A stretch of 39,330 bases of DNA. Origin: Chloroflexota bacterium (lineage in GTDB: Bacteria; Chloroflexota; Dehalococcoidia; Lucifugimonadales; Lucifugimonadaceae). Positions 1 to 8,082 of this stretch are shown here, in pieces (position 1 is the first letter of the stretch; the number at the start of each line of letters is the position of its first letter). The DNA lies in the NCBI GenBank assembly GCA_018650185.1, contig JABIGL010000069.1, forward strand, positions 1-39,330, in the 5' to 3' direction. Position numbers and translations under genes: made by a program. The notes beneath the pieces are model-generated. The model ran no database searches. It was not told where the DNA came from and saw only the letters and a program-made list of their open reading frames with translations.

Positions 1-43
1 GACTACCAACGAAGCCGGTGATCCCGGTGATCAGGGCACGCAT
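1..43 (-). CDS. NAD-dependent epimerase/dehydratase (SDR), N-terminal fragment cut by window edge
   Basis: Only the first 14 codons are present. They read MRALITGITGFVGS, the first beta strand and the GxxGxxG dinucleotide-binding loop of an extended short-chain dehydrogenase. This opening is typical of GDP-mannose 4,6-dehydratase and related nucleotide-sugar SDRs, but 14 residues cannot identify the substrate. The ATG lies 53 nt downstream of the methyltransferase stop on the same strand, so it is probably the next gene of the leftward sugar operon. The frame is open to the window edge. Confidence 0.7.
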   Translation of the reverse strand, partial: MRALITGITGFVGS

Positions 44-96
44 ATGACACTCGGCCCTCCATAGGCCGGAAAGGTCTGATGGCGTCGGGGCTGTGG

Positions 97-858
97 TTAC
101 TCGCCGACTACGAAGTAGGAGACGCGGGAGGCGTGAGGGAAGCGCTTGAGGGTTACGTTTTCCAGCCCGAACGTCTCCATCAATGCGAGGGTCTCACCGG
201 GGGAGTCCGGGTCGTTCACCTCGTCAAAACCGACGACGCTTCCTTTTGTAAGCCGTGGGCGGATCATCTCAAGAACCTGCTTGGTAGGTTCATACAAGTC
301 GAAGTCAAAGTAGGCCAGCGCAACCACGGTCTCGGGAGCTTCCTCAAGGTACTTCGGCACCTCTATGGTTGCGTCTCCGGCACGTAGCTCGAACTTCTTT
401 ATGTGGGAAAGCGGGTTCAGGTCTTCGTGTAGCTGGAGGACACCCTCAAGATAATCCTGGTAGCCCTCGCCGAGTGCCAGTTGTCCGGGCTGCATCATCT
501 CAGACTTCCCATCTTTTTCGGAAATCTCAGGGAAGCCTTCAAACGTGTCGAATCCGATGATCTTGCGATGTCGATTGAAGGGGTCGTATATCCCCCGGAG
601 CGCCGTGAACAGTGCCAGGTTCTGCCCCCAGCGTGTGCCGAATTCCATTACGACGCCTTGAACGTCTACGACGCTGCGGAACAGAAAATCCATAAAGAGG
701 ATTCGGGAGAGGTTCTTGGACTCCAGGAATAGTCCGGCGTTGGAGAGCAACTGGTCGGGCGGTATCGGGCAATTCTGGAGCGCGTCGATCAGGCCCGACC
801 TGCCAGCGTCTTCTTCCGAGCTCGAATAGTTTTTGATTGCGACTTTGTCAGGTTGCAT
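97..858 (-). CDS. TylF/MycF-like SAM-dependent methyltransferase
   Basis: A 253-residue protein resembling the TylF (macrocin O-methyltransferase) family of metal-dependent sugar O-methyltransferases. Residues 70-78 (VMEFGTRWG) form the SAM-binding glycine loop, followed by GFDTFEGFP at about 102-110. DFDLYEP at 185-191 and FDEVN at 211-215 match the acidic stretches that bind metal and substrate in this family. Members often methylate deoxysugars in antibiotics and surface glycans. It follows the aldo/keto reductase gene after 138 bp, so it may be read from the long operon or from its own promoter in that gap. The ATG at 858 has only a weak ribosome binding site. The family is fairly sure; the acceptor sugar is unknown. 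Confidence 0.8.
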   Translation of the reverse strand: MQPDKVAIKNYSSSEEDAGRSGLIDALQNCPIPPDQLLSNAGLFLESKNLSRILFMDFLFRSVVDVQGVVMEFGTRWGQNLALFTALRGIYDPFNRHRKIIGFDTFEGFPEISEKDGKSEMMQPGQLALGEGYQDYLEGVLQLHEDLNPLSHIKKFELRAGDATIEVPKYLEEAPETVVALAYFDFDLYEPTKQVLEMIRPRLTKGSVVGFDEVNDPDSPGETLALMETFGLENVTLKRFPHASRVSYFVVGE

Positions 859-936
859 ACAGCGGTTCTAATCCGTACTTGCCGCAAACGAGCGGCGTTC
901 GTCACATCGTCCGGTTTATTAGTGTTTCGATGTTAC

Positions 937-954
937 AACGTAGACGTTTACGTT
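937..954. repeat. Short inverted repeat in the gap before the methyltransferase gene
   Basis: The sequence is AACGTA-gacgtt-TACGTT: perfect 6-bp arms around a 6-nt spacer, 79-96 nt upstream of the methyltransferase ATG (minus strand). The position suits an operator or an mRNA hairpin, but short perfect arms like these occur by chance and no promoter boxes are obvious around it. Confidence 0.25.
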
Positions 955-996
955 CCGTAGGTGTCTTGGGCACAGAACTCGCCGGTCTTTTACCCT

Positions 997-2112
997 TTAT
1001 GAGGGATCATCAACCAGCGCTGTGATCGGTTTCTTGCCGTCGAACGCGATCACCCACGCCCAGTAGCGCAGGCGCCCCTCCAGGACCTCGTACTCGTTCT
1101 CGACACCGGGAACCGGCATCAGCCGCACCGGTTTCAGGAAGTCACCCGCCTTGATTTGTTCAGCCAACTGGCGCGGGCTTGGTGTCGATCCGATGGTGTT
1201 GTCGAGGGCTTCTTGAAGAGTCCTGAACGCCGCCCGTGAGTCTTCGGAGGCCGGGCGAATCTGGTCTGTGGGAATCTCCTGCTGCTGGAGAGAACAGACC
1301 CGGGAAATTTCATCCTGTTCGACTTCGGACAGGTGGAGTTCGCCTGCTGCAGCGTTCTCCAGAACGCGCTCTTGTCGGCTGGTGTTGGGGATGGCGACGA
1401 CCGACCGCTGAGAGACCAGCCAGCTCAGCGCAACCTGCGCCGTGGTGCAGTCGTGATCGGCGGCGATTCGTTCCAGCGTTTCAATCTGGCGCTTGCCGCT
1501 AGTGACCCGCCCCCTGTGAAGCGGGCTGTATGCGAATACGGTGATGTCGTTTTCGATGCAGTACGGCAGCATCGTGTCTTCGATGCTGCGATCAAACAGG
1601 TTGTACTCAACCTGCAGTGAAGCAATTGGCACAGAAGCCAGAGCCTGACGCGCCGCCTTCAGCTCATTCACCGAATAGTTGCTGACGCCAACGTGCCTGA
1701 TCTTGCCTTGCTGGATGAGACGTTCCATCCCGGCCATGGTGTCCTCTATAGGCACAGTTGGATTAGACCAGTGGATCTGGAACAGGTCGATCACGTCCGT
1801 GCGCAGCCTGCCGAGGCTGTCCTCGGCAGATCGTACGACGCCGTCAGCAGTCGTGTCGGCGGGCGACACCTTGGTCCCCAGCGTCACGTTATTCCGGATC
1901 GGACCGATGGCTCGGCCCACAATTCGTTCCGACTCGCCCTCGCCGTAAGCCGGAGCGGTATCAATGAAGGTGAGTCCGGCGTCGACTCCCGCCCGGATCA
2001 CCGGGATGAGATCACCGTAAGTCCCGCTGCTCGACGAATATCCGCCAAGTCCCATGCCCTGTCCGATGGCCGAAACGCGGGTGTCAGAGTTACCGAGAGT
2101 CTTTGTAATCAC
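997..2112 (-). CDS. Aldo/keto reductase fused to a C-terminal ParB/sulfiredoxin-like domain
   Basis: A 371-residue protein. Residues 1 to about 270 form an aldo/keto reductase barrel (NADPH-dependent carbonyl reduction) with the expected catalytic tetrad D51, Y56, K81 and H114 in the contexts DTAPAYGEGE, LGTKV and FQIHW. Residues about 279-367 look like a ParB N-terminal-type domain. IPTDQIRP is its usual opening, then come LAEQIKAGDFLKPVRLMPV and EGRLRYWAWV, matching the Gx(R)xR box and following helix of ParB-like proteins. Ordinary aldo/keto reductases end near 280-330 residues, so this tail is extra. The GTG start is 12 nt downstream of the DUF-like gene. In a sugar operon the barrel probably reduces a keto-sugar or acts as a dehydrogenase; the role of the tail is unknown. 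Confidence 0.85.
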   Translation of the reverse strand: MITKTLGNSDTRVSAIGQGMGLGGYSSSSGTYGDLIPVIRAGVDAGLTFIDTAPAYGEGESERIVGRAIGPIRNNVTLGTKVSPADTTADGVVRSAEDSLGRLRTDVIDLFQIHWSNPTVPIEDTMAGMERLIQQGKIRHVGVSNYSVNELKAARQALASVPIASLQVEYNLFDRSIEDTMLPYCIENDITVFAYSPLHRGRVTSGKRQIETLERIAADHDCTTAQVALSWLVSQRSVVAIPNTSRQERVLENAAAGELHLSEVEQDEISRVCSLQQQEIPTDQIRPASEDSRAAFRTLQEALDNTIGSTPSPRQLAEQIKAGDFLKPVRLMPVPGVENEYEVLEGRLRYWAWVIAFDGKKPITALVDDPS

Positions 2113-2124
2113 TGCAGGCCAGCC

Positions 2125-2547
2125 CTAGAGGCTGATATCCCAGCCTTCGAGGCCGTCTGTTTCGGTGTTGGTGTGACGTGCGGCATCGGTGGCATCGCCG
2201 GAGTCGTCCAACAGCGAGTTCTTGATCCGGTTGCGGATGCCGTTTAGCTGATGCGCCATCGTGAGCAACTCCGCATAGCGATCTGGCTCCGCCTGCATCT
2301 GGTCTTTGTTGTGCCAGATGTGGAGGTTGATCTGCGCGATCACGATGACCTTGCGCAGCATGCGTGCGCTGAGCGTCACATCCTGCTGGTCGATGATGAG
2401 GTCGATGTCGTTCTCAAGCGTCCTGATCTCGTCGGCTATCAAACCGCCGCCGGAGGGAGCGAGTACCTCTTTGATCTGGTCGACGGTCAGTCGATCCACA
2501 AGTTCGGCAAACGACGGGAGGTATTGCCTGCCTTCACTCTCCGGCAT
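2125..2547 (-). CDS. Small conserved-type protein of polysaccharide clusters, DUF4254/DUF6165-like
   Basis: A 140-residue soluble, helical protein. The ATG at 2547 is chosen because AAAAGGAG sits 6 nt upstream; longer reading of this frame would run inside the preceding SDR gene. It overlaps that gene by 14 bp, so translation is probably coupled. ELVDRLTVDQIKE near the N terminus and the later pattern INLHIWHNKDQM ... LNGIRNRIKNSLL recall the short DUF4254/DUF6165-type proteins found beside glycan genes. That resemblance is from memory and is weak. No catalytic motif, signal peptide or membrane segment is visible. It is real by context and ribosome binding site; its function is unknown. Confidence 0.65.
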   Translation of the reverse strand: MPESEGRQYLPSFAELVDRLTVDQIKEVLAPSGGGLIADEIRTLENDIDLIIDQQDVTLSARMLRKVIVIAQINLHIWHNKDQMQAEPDRYAELLTMAHQLNGIRNRIKNSLLDDSGDATDAARHTNTETDGLEGWDISL

Positions 2548-3529
2548 TGACCACTCCTTTTCTTCTGTTCGCCAGGTCGGTGTTCGAAAGGTACCACTCG
2601 ATAGTCCTGGCGATGCCATCCGTGAGCGATGTTGACGGTGTGTAGCCCAGCAACTCCTGTGCGCGCTCAGTGGCAAGCAGGCGAACCGGGTCGCCTGCAG
2701 GTTTAGACGTGTCCCACTCGATTGATGGTTTGCCGGGCACAAGAGACGCCACGGTGTCAGCCAGTTCTTTTATGGTCACACCCTGCCCGCTTCCGATGTT
2801 AATCGGAACATTTACGGGCGCTTTCTCGAGGGCGAGGATCGCAGCGTCCGCCACGTCTTCGGAAAACACGAAATCTCTGACGGCGCTTCCGTCGCCCCAA
2901 ACCACAAGCGGATTTTCACCGGCAAGCACCCGGCCGATGAGTGCAGGAATGACCTGAGCAGTCATGGGATTGAAGTCGTCATATGGACCATACACGTTTG
3001 CGGGTCGGATCACTCTCACGGCATCCCATTGATGTTCAAGTAGATAGGTTTCGGCCTGTAGTTCACCGACGCGCTTGGCGATGCCAGCGTAACGGTCATT
3101 CTGTTTTGGCATCCCATTCCACACATCATCCTCTGTGTGTAGCTCTCCCTGTGGGTAGGCACAAACGCTGCTCACGAACAGGAAGCGGCTGACGCCAGCC
3201 TTGAATGCAGCGTCCATCATGTTGGTCTGGAACAACAACATTGGGACGAAATAACTTGCAGCGAGACTCGTTCCTATCCCGGTGCTGCCCTTTACACCGA
3301 CCAGGTTGAAGACAAACTCCTGATCTTCCATAACGGCGTGGCATTCGTCAGGAGACGTCAGGTCTGCGCGCCTGAACTCGACCTTCGGTCCTAATAATTC
3401 ACGAGCGTACGCAGGGTCGTCCAGTGCGACCACTGTCACGTGTGCTCCACGCTCAACCAACCGCTTAACGGTCGGAATCCCTATCGTCCCGGTGCCCCCG
3501 GCTACGAGGACCTTTTTGCCTTCATACAT
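2534..3529 (-). CDS. NAD-dependent epimerase/dehydratase, extended SDR family (copy A)
   Basis: A 331-residue nucleotide-sugar SDR. The start at ATG 3529 places MYEGKKVLVAGGTGTIG at the N terminus, giving the GxxGxxG NAD loop, with ALDDP after the second strand. VSSVCAYP carries the usual Ser region and RPANVYGP the substrate-side motif. The catalytic YxxxK is not normal: the stretch is DRYAGIAKRVGE, where Tyr is five rather than four residues before Lys. It is clearly related to copy C (5090-6076), sharing WNG, KRxGELQAE and RPANVYGP, so one may derive from duplication. It begins 5 nt after the Nudix stop. It likely epimerises, dehydrates or reduces a nucleotide-linked sugar; the substrate cannot be read from sequence. 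Confidence 0.85.
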   Translation of the reverse strand: MYEGKKVLVAGGTGTIGIPTVKRLVERGAHVTVVALDDPAYARELLGPKVEFRRADLTSPDECHAVMEDQEFVFNLVGVKGSTGIGTSLAASYFVPMLLFQTNMMDAAFKAGVSRFLFVSSVCAYPQGELHTEDDVWNGMPKQNDRYAGIAKRVGELQAETYLLEHQWDAVRVIRPANVYGPYDDFNPMTAQVIPALIGRVLAGENPLVVWGDGSAVRDFVFSEDVADAAILALEKAPVNVPINIGSGQGVTIKELADTVASLVPGKPSIEWDTSKPAGDPVRLLATERAQELLGYTPSTSLTDGIARTIEWYLSNTDLANRRKGVVNAGE

Positions 3530-3534
3530 CTGCG

Positions 3535-4131
3535 TTACTCCGGATTCGTTCCGGATTGCTGCCATGAGTTGAGTGCCAGTGAACAGGCCGTGACGCTACT
3601 AAGTGCGACCATTTCGCCGCCCCGGATGGCACCCTCAAGCTCGGCGTCATCCATCAACAGGACCTGTATCTCTTCAAGATCCCCAGAATCCGGGTCCGCC
3701 ATCTTCCGAGCGTTCCGGGCTTCGAACATAAATATCTTCCCGCCGCCCTGGTTTGAGTTTGACTGAAACGCACCCAGACGCGTCCATTCGTCGGACGCGT
3801 AGCCCGTCTCCTCAAGCAACTCCCGATGTGCGGCCGCCAGCGGTTCTTCGTCCACTTCGACGCCGCCCGCAGGAAGTATCAACGATACGCGTTTCAGGCC
3901 GTGCCTGTAGGCCCTTTCGACAACAACCCGGCCTTCGGTATCCCTGGCAAATATGAGCACCGAGTCCGGGAGATATACCTGGTAAAAGTCATCGACTATG
4001 CGCCCGTCTGGCAGCTCAATCTTCTCGACCCAGACCTTTAGGTACGGCAGGGCATCTACGAGAGGCGTGCTGCCCAGTATCCGCCAATTCTCAAGCTCTG
4101 AGTTCTGGTCCGAATCGCCGCCGGAGGTCAC
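3535..4131 (-). CDS. Nudix hydrolase
   Basis: A 198-residue protein with a complete Nudix box at about 89-111 (GGVEVDEEPLAAAHRELLEE, then TGY), fitting Gx5Ex7REUxEExGU. The size and an N-terminal domain before the box resemble ADP-ribose/ADP-sugar pyrophosphatases, which split nucleoside-diphosphate-X to a nucleotide and a phosphorylated X. In a nucleotide-sugar operon it could remove a dead-end or toxic NDP-sugar or release a sugar phosphate. I chose GTG 4131, which overlaps the stop of the upstream SDR in a GTGA junction. Another GTG at 4158 would add nine residues (MVPCKRRRR) and has AGGA about 10 nt upstream, so the start is uncertain. Confidence 0.85.
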   Translation of the reverse strand: MTSGGDSDQNSELENWRILGSTPLVDALPYLKVWVEKIELPDGRIVDDFYQVYLPDSVLIFARDTEGRVVVERAYRHGLKRVSLILPAGGVEVDEEPLAAAHRELLEETGYASDEWTRLGAFQSNSNQGGGKIFMFEARNARKMADPDSGDLEEIQVLLMDDAELEGAIRGGEMVALSSVTACSLALNSWQQSGTNPE

Positions 4132-5090
4132 GCGTCGCCGCCGTTTGCACGGAACCACTCGATGGTTTTCCTGAGACCTTCTTCAAGTGACACTTCTGGC
4201 TTGAAGCCAAGGCGTCGATTTCCGTCTTCGGTGTAGACGGCTCGATACGGGATGGTGGTCGGCTTTGAGGGATCAAACTGGAGTTTAGTCTCCGTGTTCC
4301 CACCCTCACGCAGAATAATCTCAGCGCATTCACCGATCGTCGTAAGGCGGCCGGATGCAATGTTCACCGGCCCCGCGTCGGCGCACTTCTCAAGTGCCAG
4401 CAGGAGGCCGCGTACGAAGTCGCTGACATAGATGAAGTCCCGGACCTCGTCGCCCGCACCCCAGACTTCCAGCGGGTTCTCGCCGGAATCCGCCCGACGG
4501 ATCAGCGCGGGGAGCACGTGCGAGCGTTCAGGATCGAATTTGTCGTATGGGCCAAATACGTTGGACGGGCGGACAATCGCCGATTTCAGACCGTAGCGTC
4601 GGTGGTAAAAGGTAATCAACTTCTCTGCGTAACGCTTCATCCATGCCACGCCGAAGTAAGTCTCGAACGGGTCACCGTCGAAGCCTTCGTGCTCTTTCAC
4701 CGGGTAGTCAGCGTCCGGGTAGACGGCCGAACTGCTGATGAAAAGCAGTCGTTCCAGTTTTTCCAGAACGGCGGCCTCAAAGAAGAACGTGTTGATCAGT
4801 ACGTTCCCGGTGATCTGGGCCATCGGATTGTTGACCATCACAGCTGCACCAGATGTGTCTGCAGCAGCCAGGAAAGCGTAGTCCGCGCCCTTCAAGGCCG
4901 TGGTACAGCCCTCTGCCGTCTTCAGGTCAACCGTGACGTACTCGATGCGGTCGTCAACGATTACAGCAGGCTCTTCATGAAGGGTTGCGCGGACCTTTGC
5001 ACCGGTCTCAAGCAGAGCCTCGACAAGGTTTGCACCGATCAGCCCCGTCGCACCCGCCACGAGGACTGTCTTGCCGTCGTAAAAGCCCAT
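4128..5090 (-). CDS. NAD-dependent epimerase/dehydratase, extended SDR family (copy B)
   Basis: A 320-residue SDR beginning MGFYDGKTVLVAGATGLIG, with the ATG overlapping the upstream stop by one base (TGATG). The NAD loop, ISSSAVYP (Ser region) and RPSNVFGPYDKFD are present. The expected YxxxK is replaced by YFGVAWMKRYAEK, where Tyr lies seven residues before Lys. It is more distant from copies A and C than these are from each other, and looks closer to GDP-sugar SDRs of the fucose synthase/4-reductase sort. It probably acts on the same nucleotide sugar as its neighbours. The family is certain; the reaction is open. Confidence 0.85.
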   Translation of the reverse strand: MGFYDGKTVLVAGATGLIGANLVEALLETGAKVRATLHEEPAVIVDDRIEYVTVDLKTAEGCTTALKGADYAFLAAADTSGAAVMVNNPMAQITGNVLINTFFFEAAVLEKLERLLFISSSAVYPDADYPVKEHEGFDGDPFETYFGVAWMKRYAEKLITFYHRRYGLKSAIVRPSNVFGPYDKFDPERSHVLPALIRRADSGENPLEVWGAGDEVRDFIYVSDFVRGLLLALEKCADAGPVNIASGRLTTIGECAEIILREGGNTETKLQFDPSKPTTIPYRAVYTEDGNRRLGFKPEVSLEEGLRKTIEWFRANGGDA

Positions 5091-6076
5091 CAGGACTTCC
5101 CATCTTTGGAGAACGCGTTGAATCGGTTGTCCACGTTGGCCCGATTCTCCAGGTACCAATTGTAGGTTTCTTCTACGCCGTCTCGAAGGCTGACCTGGGG
5201 TTCAAATCCGATCTTCTCACGTGCCCTCGTCAGGTCCATCAGTCGCACCGGCTCTCCGGTCGGCTTATCGGTATCCCAGACGACTTCTCGGACATCGGGA
5301 ACGATATCCACCAACACCTCAACAAGATCCTTGATCGCCACACCAGAGCCGCTACCAAGGTTGATCGGTGTGCAATCGGCGCCCTTCTCAAGCGCCAGCA
5401 TCATTCCGTACGCAACGTCACGTGCATGGATGAAGTCTCGCACCGTGGAGCCGTCGCCCCACACCGTCAGCGGGTTCTCGCCGTCGGCCACCCTGCGTAT
5501 GAGGGATGGAATGACCATGCCGGTCGGGCTGAAATCGTCGCCCGGTCCATAGACGTTCGCGGGTCGGACGATGGCGATCTTGTCCCAGCCGTACTCAAGC
5601 TTGTACGCCTCGGCCTGCAATTCACCCATCCGCTTGGCCCATGCAGGGAATCGATCGCCCTCGTGGGGAGGTCCGTTCCACGCTTCATCCTCGACGAATT
5701 TTGCTGCAGGTTCATAAACGGCGATGCTGCTCGTGTAGAGCATTCGTTCCACACCGGCCCGGCGTGCGCTTTCCATCACCATGGTGTTGAACAACAACAA
5801 CGGGACCATGAAGCTGGCCGGACGCTGCGCTGAAAGGCCTGCTGCGCCCTTGATACCGGCCAGGTGAAACACCATGTCTACGCCGTTAATTGCCTTCGCG
5901 CAGAAATCCCAGTCTGTGAGATCGCCGTTCATAAATTCAGCGGCGGGATTTGCGCGCGCAGGATCATCCAGCGCTGCGATGCGGACCTCCGCTCCTGCCT
6001 CTATGAGCATGTCCACCAGCGGCCTGCCGATCATTCCGGTCCCACCGGTGACCAGCACCTTCGCCCCGTTATACAT
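5090..6076 (-). CDS. NAD-dependent epimerase/dehydratase, extended SDR family (copy C)
   Basis: A 328-residue SDR, starting MYNGAKVLVTGGTGMIG at an ATG 21 nt after the kinase stop, with an AGGT-type ribosome binding site. It has the GxxGxxG loop, AALDDPA after strand two, YTSSIAVYE and RPANVYGPGDDF. The catalytic segment reads DRFPAWAKRMGELQAE: Lys is present but the position four before it is Pro and the next is Phe, so there is no Tyr at the usual place. It is a paralogue of copy A. Placement between the GHMP kinase and copy B suggests it acts on the activated sugar made from the kinase product. Confidence 0.85.
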   Translation of the reverse strand: MYNGAKVLVTGGTGMIGRPLVDMLIEAGAEVRIAALDDPARANPAAEFMNGDLTDWDFCAKAINGVDMVFHLAGIKGAAGLSAQRPASFMVPLLLFNTMVMESARRAGVERMLYTSSIAVYEPAAKFVEDEAWNGPPHEGDRFPAWAKRMGELQAEAYKLEYGWDKIAIVRPANVYGPGDDFSPTGMVIPSLIRRVADGENPLTVWGDGSTVRDFIHARDVAYGMMLALEKGADCTPINLGSGSGVAIKDLVEVLVDIVPDVREVVWDTDKPTGEPVRLMDLTRAREKIGFEPQVSLRDGVEETYNWYLENRANVDNRFNAFSKDGKS

Positions 6077-6097
6077 TGACGATTACCTGCGGTTCTA

Positions 6098-7126
6098 TTA
6101 GCGGTCGTTAAAGCCACGTAACGCTGAGTTGGAAGCCTCGATATCCTCGAATACGACCCGGCTTCCCTGTGACTCAAACGCAACATCGACGTGGATCAGG
6201 TTTGAATAGCGTTCGCGGATGCGTGCCTGTGCTTCAGGCGATGCGTAAAGCAGCATGAACCCGCCGCCACCTGCGCCTGTAATTTTGCCCCCGACGGCAC
6301 CTAATTTCCGCGCACCCTCATATAGGTCGTCTATCTCGCTGTTGGTGATGGCGGACGTGAGCGAGCGTTTCAGCTGCCAGCCTTCGTGCAGCAGGCGACC
6401 GAAATCATCCAGATCCGAGCCTGATGATAGGACCTTCGCCCCTTCATCCACCATCTCCTGCATCGTAGTCAACCGATCCGATAGGTTGCCCTTGAGGGTC
6501 TCTTCGATCTGGCTTTCGGCGACCTGCGAAGCTCGGCGTGTGATCCCGGTGAAGGCCAGCATGAGGTTGCTCTGAAGTTGAGCCGATCTCTCAGTGCTCA
6601 AGTGAATCGGATCCACGCCAAGTGTGCCGTCGCGGTTGAACCTGATCTTGTTCAAACCACCTATCGCCGCCATCGCCTGGTCCTGGCTGCCCACGTTCTC
6701 ACCGATCATGTCCTGCTCGACGTGGGTGGATTCGATGGCCAACTGTACCGGTGAAGGCGATACGCCACGCAACCGGTAGAGGGCGTGAAGGAGGCCGACG
6801 GTGAAGGCGCTACTCGCACCCAGTCCCGCGCGGGCCGGTAGCTCTCCGGCGGTACGGACATCCATGCCATGGTTCACATTTAGATAGCGAAGACATTCAC
6901 GAACCGACGGGTGCACGATCTCGTCTATCTCGTTCACGGTCTCGTTTTCCGACCACGAAACAAGATATTTAAAGTCGTAGAACGGCAAACGAGGCGTACA
7001 GGTTATGTAGCAGTACCGATTGATGGTGGCTGCCAGGACGGCTCCGCCGTTCTCCTTCCACCAGACCGGATAATCAGTCCCGCCGCCAAAAAAGGAGATG
7101 CGGTACGGGGTCCGCGTAATGATCAA
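6098..7126 (-). CDS. GHMP-family sugar kinase, D-glycero-D-manno-heptose 7-phosphate kinase-like
   Basis: A 342-residue GHMP kinase. The N terminus (MIITRTPYRISFFGGGTDYP) is characteristic of HddA-type heptose 7-phosphate kinases and of L-fucose kinase C-terminal domains. The phosphate loop PARAGLGASSAFTVGLL is at 97-113 and the third GHMP motif KITGAGGGGFML near 290-300. HddA phosphorylates C1 of a heptose 7-phosphate before GDP transfer. The start overlaps the transketolase C stop by four bases (ATGA). Transketolase can make sedoheptulose 7-phosphate, so the pairing is biochemically coherent, but the isomerase, phosphatase and nucleotidyltransferase of that route are not in the window. A different sugar 6- or 7-phosphate is possible. 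Confidence 0.82.
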   Translation of the reverse strand: MIITRTPYRISFFGGGTDYPVWWKENGGAVLAATINRYCYITCTPRLPFYDFKYLVSWSENETVNEIDEIVHPSVRECLRYLNVNHGMDVRTAGELPARAGLGASSAFTVGLLHALYRLRGVSPSPVQLAIESTHVEQDMIGENVGSQDQAMAAIGGLNKIRFNRDGTLGVDPIHLSTERSAQLQSNLMLAFTGITRRASQVAESQIEETLKGNLSDRLTTMQEMVDEGAKVLSSGSDLDDFGRLLHEGWQLKRSLTSAITNSEIDDLYEGARKLGAVGGKITGAGGGGFMLLYASPEAQARIRERYSNLIHVDVAFESQGSRVVFEDIEASNSALRGFNDR

Positions 7127-8082
7127 TTAATGAGCGCTCCGTCTTTGGCCCATATGGTCAGATTGGTTTCCAGGGTTGATGCGTCAAGCCCATCAGCTTC
7201 CTGTAGGGGGTCTCGTCCGCCAAGTTCCCAACGAAACTCATCGGCGACTCCAAATTTCCTGACAGGAATTCCTGCGCCTGCTTCAGCCATGACTTCGCTA
7301 ACCACAGTGCCGATTCCGCCAACCACCGAGTTCTCCTCAAGTGTCGCGACTCGCTTCGAACTGCTAACAGCGCTGAGTAACCCAGCTTCATTCAGCGGCT
7401 TGATTCGGTACAGGTCCGTCACGCCGGTATCGACGCCATTCGCCGACATGGTTTCCGCAACTTCCAATGCTCGATGAACCATGATCCCAGTAGCGACGAT
7501 CATGAGATCGCTGCCCTCCCGGAGCACGGTATGACCGCCCGAGAAGTCGTCGCCGCTACCAGCGTATAGGTCCGGGAATGCGCCTTTGTCCAGCCGGATG
7601 TATTTCGGCCCAGGATCGTTCACCAGTTGGGGGACGAGGTTGGCGATCATGGTGTGGTCCGAGGGGTTCCAGACCTGCATTCCGGGCATGACGCGCATGA
7701 GCGCCATATCGTGCACCGCGTGATGGGTCGGTCCGTCTGTGGCGTAAGCATATCCGGCGCCAACCCCGGCGATAGTGACCGGCAGATTCTGGGCGCAAAG
7801 ATCGACCTTGATCTGCTCAAGGCAACGGATGGTCGCAAACGGGATGATGCCGTACACGACCACCTTGTGGCCGCTCATCGCTAGCCCGGCGGCAACGCTA
7901 ATCATGTTCTGCTCTGCGACGCCGACGTTGATGTACTGGTCCGGGATACTATCCTGGAACTTCTTAATGGAGAACGCACCCTGGTCGCCCGAGAGCAACA
8001 TGATCGAGCGGTCCTTCGTTGCAAGCTCAAACAACTCTTCGAACAGGGCGTCACGGATGTCTGTGTAGACGGGCGTGGTCAT
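7123..8082 (-). CDS. Transketolase, C-terminal half (pyrimidine-binding and C-terminal domains)
   Basis: A 319-residue protein equal to the second half of transketolase, as found in split transketolases and near DXS-type enzymes. It has the cofactor-activating Glu in NVGVAEQNM (E57) and a pyrimidine-domain stretch with YATDGPTHHAVHDMALMR. It cannot bind thiamine diphosphate alone; it needs the partner encoded immediately upstream, whose stop it overlaps by four bases (ATGA). The pair transfers a two-carbon ketol unit between sugar phosphates. Inside a sugar operon it may supply a heptose or pentose phosphate, or extend a sugar chain, rather than serve central metabolism. Confidence 0.9.
   Translation of the reverse strand: MTTPVYTDIRDALFEELFELATKDRSIMLLSGDQGAFSIKKFQDSIPDQYINVGVAEQNMISVAAGLAMSGHKVVVYGIIPFATIRCLEQIKVDLCAQNLPVTIAGVGAGYAYATDGPTHHAVHDMALMRVMPGMQVWNPSDHTMIANLVPQLVNDPGPKYIRLDKGAFPDLYAGSGDDFSGGHTVLREGSDLMIVATGIMVHRALEVAETMSANGVDTGVTDLYRIKPLNEAGLLSAVSSSKRVATLEENSVVGGIGTVVSEVMAEAGAGIPVRKFGVADEFRWELGGRDPLQEADGLDASTLETNLTIWAKDGALIN

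Noticed and set aside
2548-2742. N-terminal extension of the DUF-like protein
   Set aside because: The added 65 codons lie inside the preceding SDR gene, and a strong AAAAGGAG site supports ATG 2547 instead.
4985-5833. Long plus-strand frame (282 codons) across the SDR copies B and C
   Set aside because: It is antisense to two well-supported SDR genes and its translation is His/Arg-rich without any motif.
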